Part shown: piece after piece, positions 38,967 through 41,454 of the stretch
Position numbering within the stretch: the stretch's first letter is position 1
Layout of the letters: every line of letters begins with the position of its first letter
Origin: Fuerstiella sp.
Lineage (GTDB): Bacteria; Planctomycetota; Planctomycetia; Planctomycetales; Planctomycetaceae
Reading direction: 5' to 3'
DNA length: 41,454 nucleotides
Assembly: GCA_029941865.1 (NCBI GenBank)
Contig: JAPYTO010000030.1
Location: forward strand, 1 to 41,454
The notes under the pieces: model-generated
What the model was told of the DNA's origin: nothing
The model's database searches: none
What the model saw: only the letters and a program-made list of their open reading frames with translations
Translations under genes and position numbers: made by a program

Positions 38967-41454
38967 TTACTGTTCCGACACAGGCACCAATCTGATGTAG
39001 TCGACGCCAACCATGTAGCTTTTGGCGGCTCTGGGATGGGCACCTGTGATTTCAAGACTGAGCCGATGCTCGCCCGCAGACAGGGTCACACCGGGATATG
39101 ACAGGACTCCCGTTGTGGTCACGTCCGGCACGCTGTACAGGTCCAGTGCCGGATCAATGACTCGGTCGTCAATCGACAACTTTACGATTCCATAATCGCG
39201 TGCTTTCGTGAAAACCACCTCCACCGCGTAGGTGCCGTCTGCTGCAACCGGAATCGCGAGAGCCAGTCGATCACCGGGTTTTGCGCCGGTCCACCACAGG
39301 TGATCGGCGCCGCTCCAGCGGCCAGCCTTGAATCCGCCCATTGGCTGGCTTTGGACTTTGCCGGCTGTCTTTTCAACAATTTTCAGACTCTCGCCTTCCA
39401 GTGCTTCCGGGACTTTGCCGGTCGCCGCGTCAATCGGGGATGGTGGGCCCGACGGGGCAACCTGTCGCGGGCTGGCGAGATACGCGATCAGATCCCGCGC
39501 GTCTTCCTTCGCCAGAGAGTCCAACTGCCGCTCCGGCATCATGGATACCTTGCTGAGCGTCCGTTCTTCGATCTGGCTCTTCGCCACGACGACCTTGTCA
39601 TTGATGGTCTGAATTGTCAATGCGCTGTCTGTTTCAAGTTTCAGCAGGCCGCTGACGACCTGACCGTTTAACAAAGCCACCACGGTCATCTGATAAGTTC
39701 TTCCGACAACTGCACTGGGGTCGAGAATGTTGTCCAGAATATAATCGAGATTGGCTCGGTTGGACCCCGTGATATCCGGACCGATGTCTCCTCCCGTGCC
39801 CAGCAGCCGGTGACAGTTCTGACAGGTCTTCATGTAGACACGCCGACCGTTGCCAAGGTGGGCCGCGGCCAGAAACTTTGGGTTGAGTGTTTTCTTCCAC
39901 TGAGCGATCTGCACCTTTCGATCGGCTGATGATTCGCGAATGTCGCCCCAGTGTTTCCTGAGCAGGTCGCTGAGGGACGAGTTCTTGAACGCAAGGATCT
40001 GCCGCACGTGATACGCGTGCAGATCACCGGCCGGAATCTGATGTTTGCCGATCGACGTCAGCAACTGAGTCGTCCAGGTCGGCCGCGACACAAATGTGCT
40101 GATCGCATCGGCACGCGCAGCCGGAGGGAACGAGTCGTAGCGCGACAGCAGAATTCCTGGAACAGAATCGTTGCCAAGTGCGCCAAGGGCTCTGATGGCC
40201 GCGCCCTGCAGTTGCGCGTTGTTGAGCACGGAATCTTTCAGCAACACAAGTCCCGCCTCAGAATCCTGTGCCCGAACAAGAACATCCAGTGCCTGCTGCC
40301 GACGTTTGATGTCCTGTTTCGGATTGCCCAGTAGCTTTCGCATTGGAGCCAGCACCCGCTGATCGCCAAAGATGATTGCCAGTTGGTCGGCCTTGTCGCG
40401 GAGAACCTGGTCGTCGGCCCTGGACAGTTTTGTGTACGCCGTCTGCCATGCCCCGGGCATCGGGATGTCGACTCGGCCCTCGAAGGCCGCCAGCATTTCA
40501 TCCAGAATCAGCTGTTGGATTTCCGTGTCTTCCGCGCGGTCCAGCGTCGCCACCACGGGAGCGATGGTGTCCTGCTGGGCGGACGCTCGCCGGAAGATGT
40601 AACGCCGCAACAGCGGAAACTTCGTCTGCAGAGCCAACGCGGTCGCTCGGTTGGCGTCCGTTGGCACCAGCGGTTCAATCCCGTACCACAACAGCAACGG
40701 AATATTATGATCATCGACATCCTCTGCGCGACCTGCCAAAGCCGTGGCCAGTGACCATCGCTGCTGCAACGGCAGTCGCTGCAGAGCCGAGGCAAGGTAC
40801 ATGCGCACGACTGCGGAAGGATCGCTGGTGGCCAGCGACGTCATCGCTGTCTGCACTTCCGACGATGCTTTTCGATCTTCGAGCGTCAACTGAATGGTCC
40901 ATGCGCGGATGTACTCTTCACTGTCCTTCAACAGTTGTATGGCCTGGGTTTCGTGCAGGCCGTCCAATGCGTGCAGTGTCCAGAGATAGCGCAGGCGTCG
41001 ATCGACGGTACGGGTCGTATCTGCGGCAGCGGCCCACAGACTGTCGACAACCTGCGGGGAAGGGCCGATTTCCATCAGTCGCTTGCGAGCCATTCGGACG
41101 TGCCAGTCATTCCTGTGCTCGTGGGCGGCGAGGAGCTGTTCGGCCGTCCATTGAGACGTGTCCAGGGCGATTTTCTGGTCCGGGGTTCCATAAGAAATTC
41201 TGTAAATTCGTCCGTTGCTGCGGTCCCAGATTTCAGGGTCTCGGCGGTGGCAGGCGTTCTTGTCGTACCAGTCAATCAGGTACACGCTGCCGTCGGGACC
41301 GCAGCGCAGGTTGATGCCTCGGTAATAGCGGTCGTTGGCGAACAGAAAATCGTCACCGTGATGGCCGACATAGCCTGAACGACCTTCGACCGGTTCCAGC
41401 AGGTCGTTGTTGATGCGATTGCCATGGATATTGCTGAAGAAGATCTGGTTGCGG
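38967..41454 (-). CDS. PVC-type cytochrome c protein with dehydrogenase-like region, HEAT-like repeats and C-terminal carbohydrate-binding-like domain (5' end missing)
   Basis: The gene runs off the right edge; 828 residues are visible. The frame is open from 41454, and the conserved NIHGNRINNDLLEP and GPDGSVYLIDWYDKNAC segments lie upstream of the first internal start-like GTG at 41285, so that is not the start. These segments are the end of a PVC membrane-bound dehydrogenase-type beta-propeller. About 300 residues of helical repeats with HEAT-like spacing follow, then a single haem c site (CQNCHRLLGTGGDIGPDITG) of the PVC type, and a C-terminal beta-sandwich (WSGADHLWWTGAKPGDRL and after). 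Such large secreted proteins are common in Planctomycetota and are thought to oxidise sugars or polymers; the substrate is unknown. The redoxin-like gene follows on the same strand. Confidence 0.9.
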   Translation of the reverse strand, partial: RNQIFFSNIHGNRINNDLLEPVEGRSGYVGHHGDDFLFANDRYYRGINLRCGPDGSVYLIDWYDKNACHRRDPEIWDRSNGRIYRISYGTPDQKIALDTSQWTAEQLLAAHEHRNDWHVRMARKRLMEIGPSPQVVDSLWAAAADTTRTVDRRLRYLWTLHALDGLHETQAIQLLKDSEEYIRAWTIQLTLEDRKASSEVQTAMTSLATSDPSAVVRMYLASALQRLPLQQRWSLATALAGRAEDVDDHNIPLLLWYGIEPLVPTDANRATALALQTKFPLLRRYIFRRASAQQDTIAPVVATLDRAEDTEIQQLILDEMLAAFEGRVDIPMPGAWQTAYTKLSRADDQVLRDKADQLAIIFGDQRVLAPMRKLLGNPKQDIKRRQQALDVLVRAQDSEAGLVLLKDSVLNNAQLQGAAIRALGALGNDSVPGILLSRYDSFPPAARADAISTFVSRPTWTTQLLTSIGKHQIPAGDLHAYHVRQILAFKNSSLSDLLRKHWGDIRESSADRKVQIAQWKKTLNPKFLAAAHLGNGRRVYMKTCQNCHRLLGTGGDIGPDITGSNRANLDYILDNILDPSAVVGRTYQMTVVALLNGQVVSGLLKLETDSALTIQTINDKVVVAKSQIEERTLSKVSMMPERQLDSLAKEDARDLIAYLASPRQVAPSGPPSPIDAATGKVPEALEGESLKIVEKTAGKVQSQPMGGFKAGRWSGADHLWWTGAKPGDRLALAIPVAADGTYAVEVVFTKARDYGIVKLSIDDRVIDPALDLYSVPDVTTTGVLSYPGVTLSAGEHRLSLEITGAHPRAAKSYMVGVDYIRLVPVSEQ

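Noticed and set aside
1..41454. CRISPR array, tRNA, rRNA or insertion sequence
   Set aside because: No regularly spaced direct repeats, tRNA T-loop/acceptor patterns, rRNA segments or transposase genes were recognised by eye.

Overview
The window most likely comes from a member of the Planctomycetota (PVC superphylum) with moderately high GC content. I infer this from the gene families. These are a PVC-type cytochrome c protein with HEAT-like repeats and a carbohydrate-binding-like tail, a secreted sulfatase, a formylglycine-generating-enzyme-like protein, a BatA-like von Willebrand protein, a POT transporter with a large insertion, and hairpin-rich repeats in the gaps between genes. No rRNA, tRNA, CRISPR array, transposase or phage gene was seen. 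The species cannot be named from sequence reading alone.

Layout. 1-8667: the 5' part of a formylglycine-generating-enzyme-like gene (cut by the left edge), a POT transporter and RNase PH on the minus strand, trpD and a staphylococcal-nuclease-like gene on the plus strand, a secreted calcineurin-like phosphoesterase, and a small PAS-like protein. 8689-13460: minus-strand genes for a BatA-like VWA membrane protein, a ketoacyl-synthase homologue that has lost all three catalytic residues, and a metallo-beta-lactamase-fold protein that looks like a class II cyclic-nucleotide phosphodiesterase. 13611-20914: the centrepiece, a minus-strand set of five electron-transfer genes. In transcription order they are an NAD(P)H/FAD/2Fe-2S reductase, a tetraheme cytochrome, a protein joining two cyclic-nucleotide-binding domains to four 4Fe-4S sites, a di-heme membrane cytochrome b, and a decaheme cytochrome with a ten-cysteine tail. 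21003-26893: plus-strand genes for an FHA-coupled class III nucleotide cyclase, a pentaheme cytochrome, and an outer-membrane beta-barrel one base behind it. 27108-32580: a STAS protein, a sugar-nucleotide epimerase, cstA, the divergent csrA, and a sulfatase. 32749-41454: an HD phosphohydrolase, infA, rnhA, a thioredoxin-like lipoprotein, a HAD hydrolase, a cysteine-less redoxin-like protein, and the PVC cytochrome that runs off the right edge.

How the genes may work together. The redox genes form a plausible chain from a cytoplasmic reductant through Fe-S centres and membrane haems b to periplasmic multiheme cytochromes, and perhaps through an outer-membrane barrel. A putative cyclic-nucleotide writer (cyclase), reader (cNMP/Fe-S protein) and eraser (phosphodiesterase) sit in or beside that cluster, so the chain may be gated by a second messenger. 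This is inference from adjacency and motifs. Separately, csrA and the divergent cstA share an 11-base GGA-containing leader motif, which suggests post-transcriptional coupling of the two.

Gene starts were moved downstream of the longest open frame where family length, a ribosome-binding site or a signal peptide argued for it; each case is noted.
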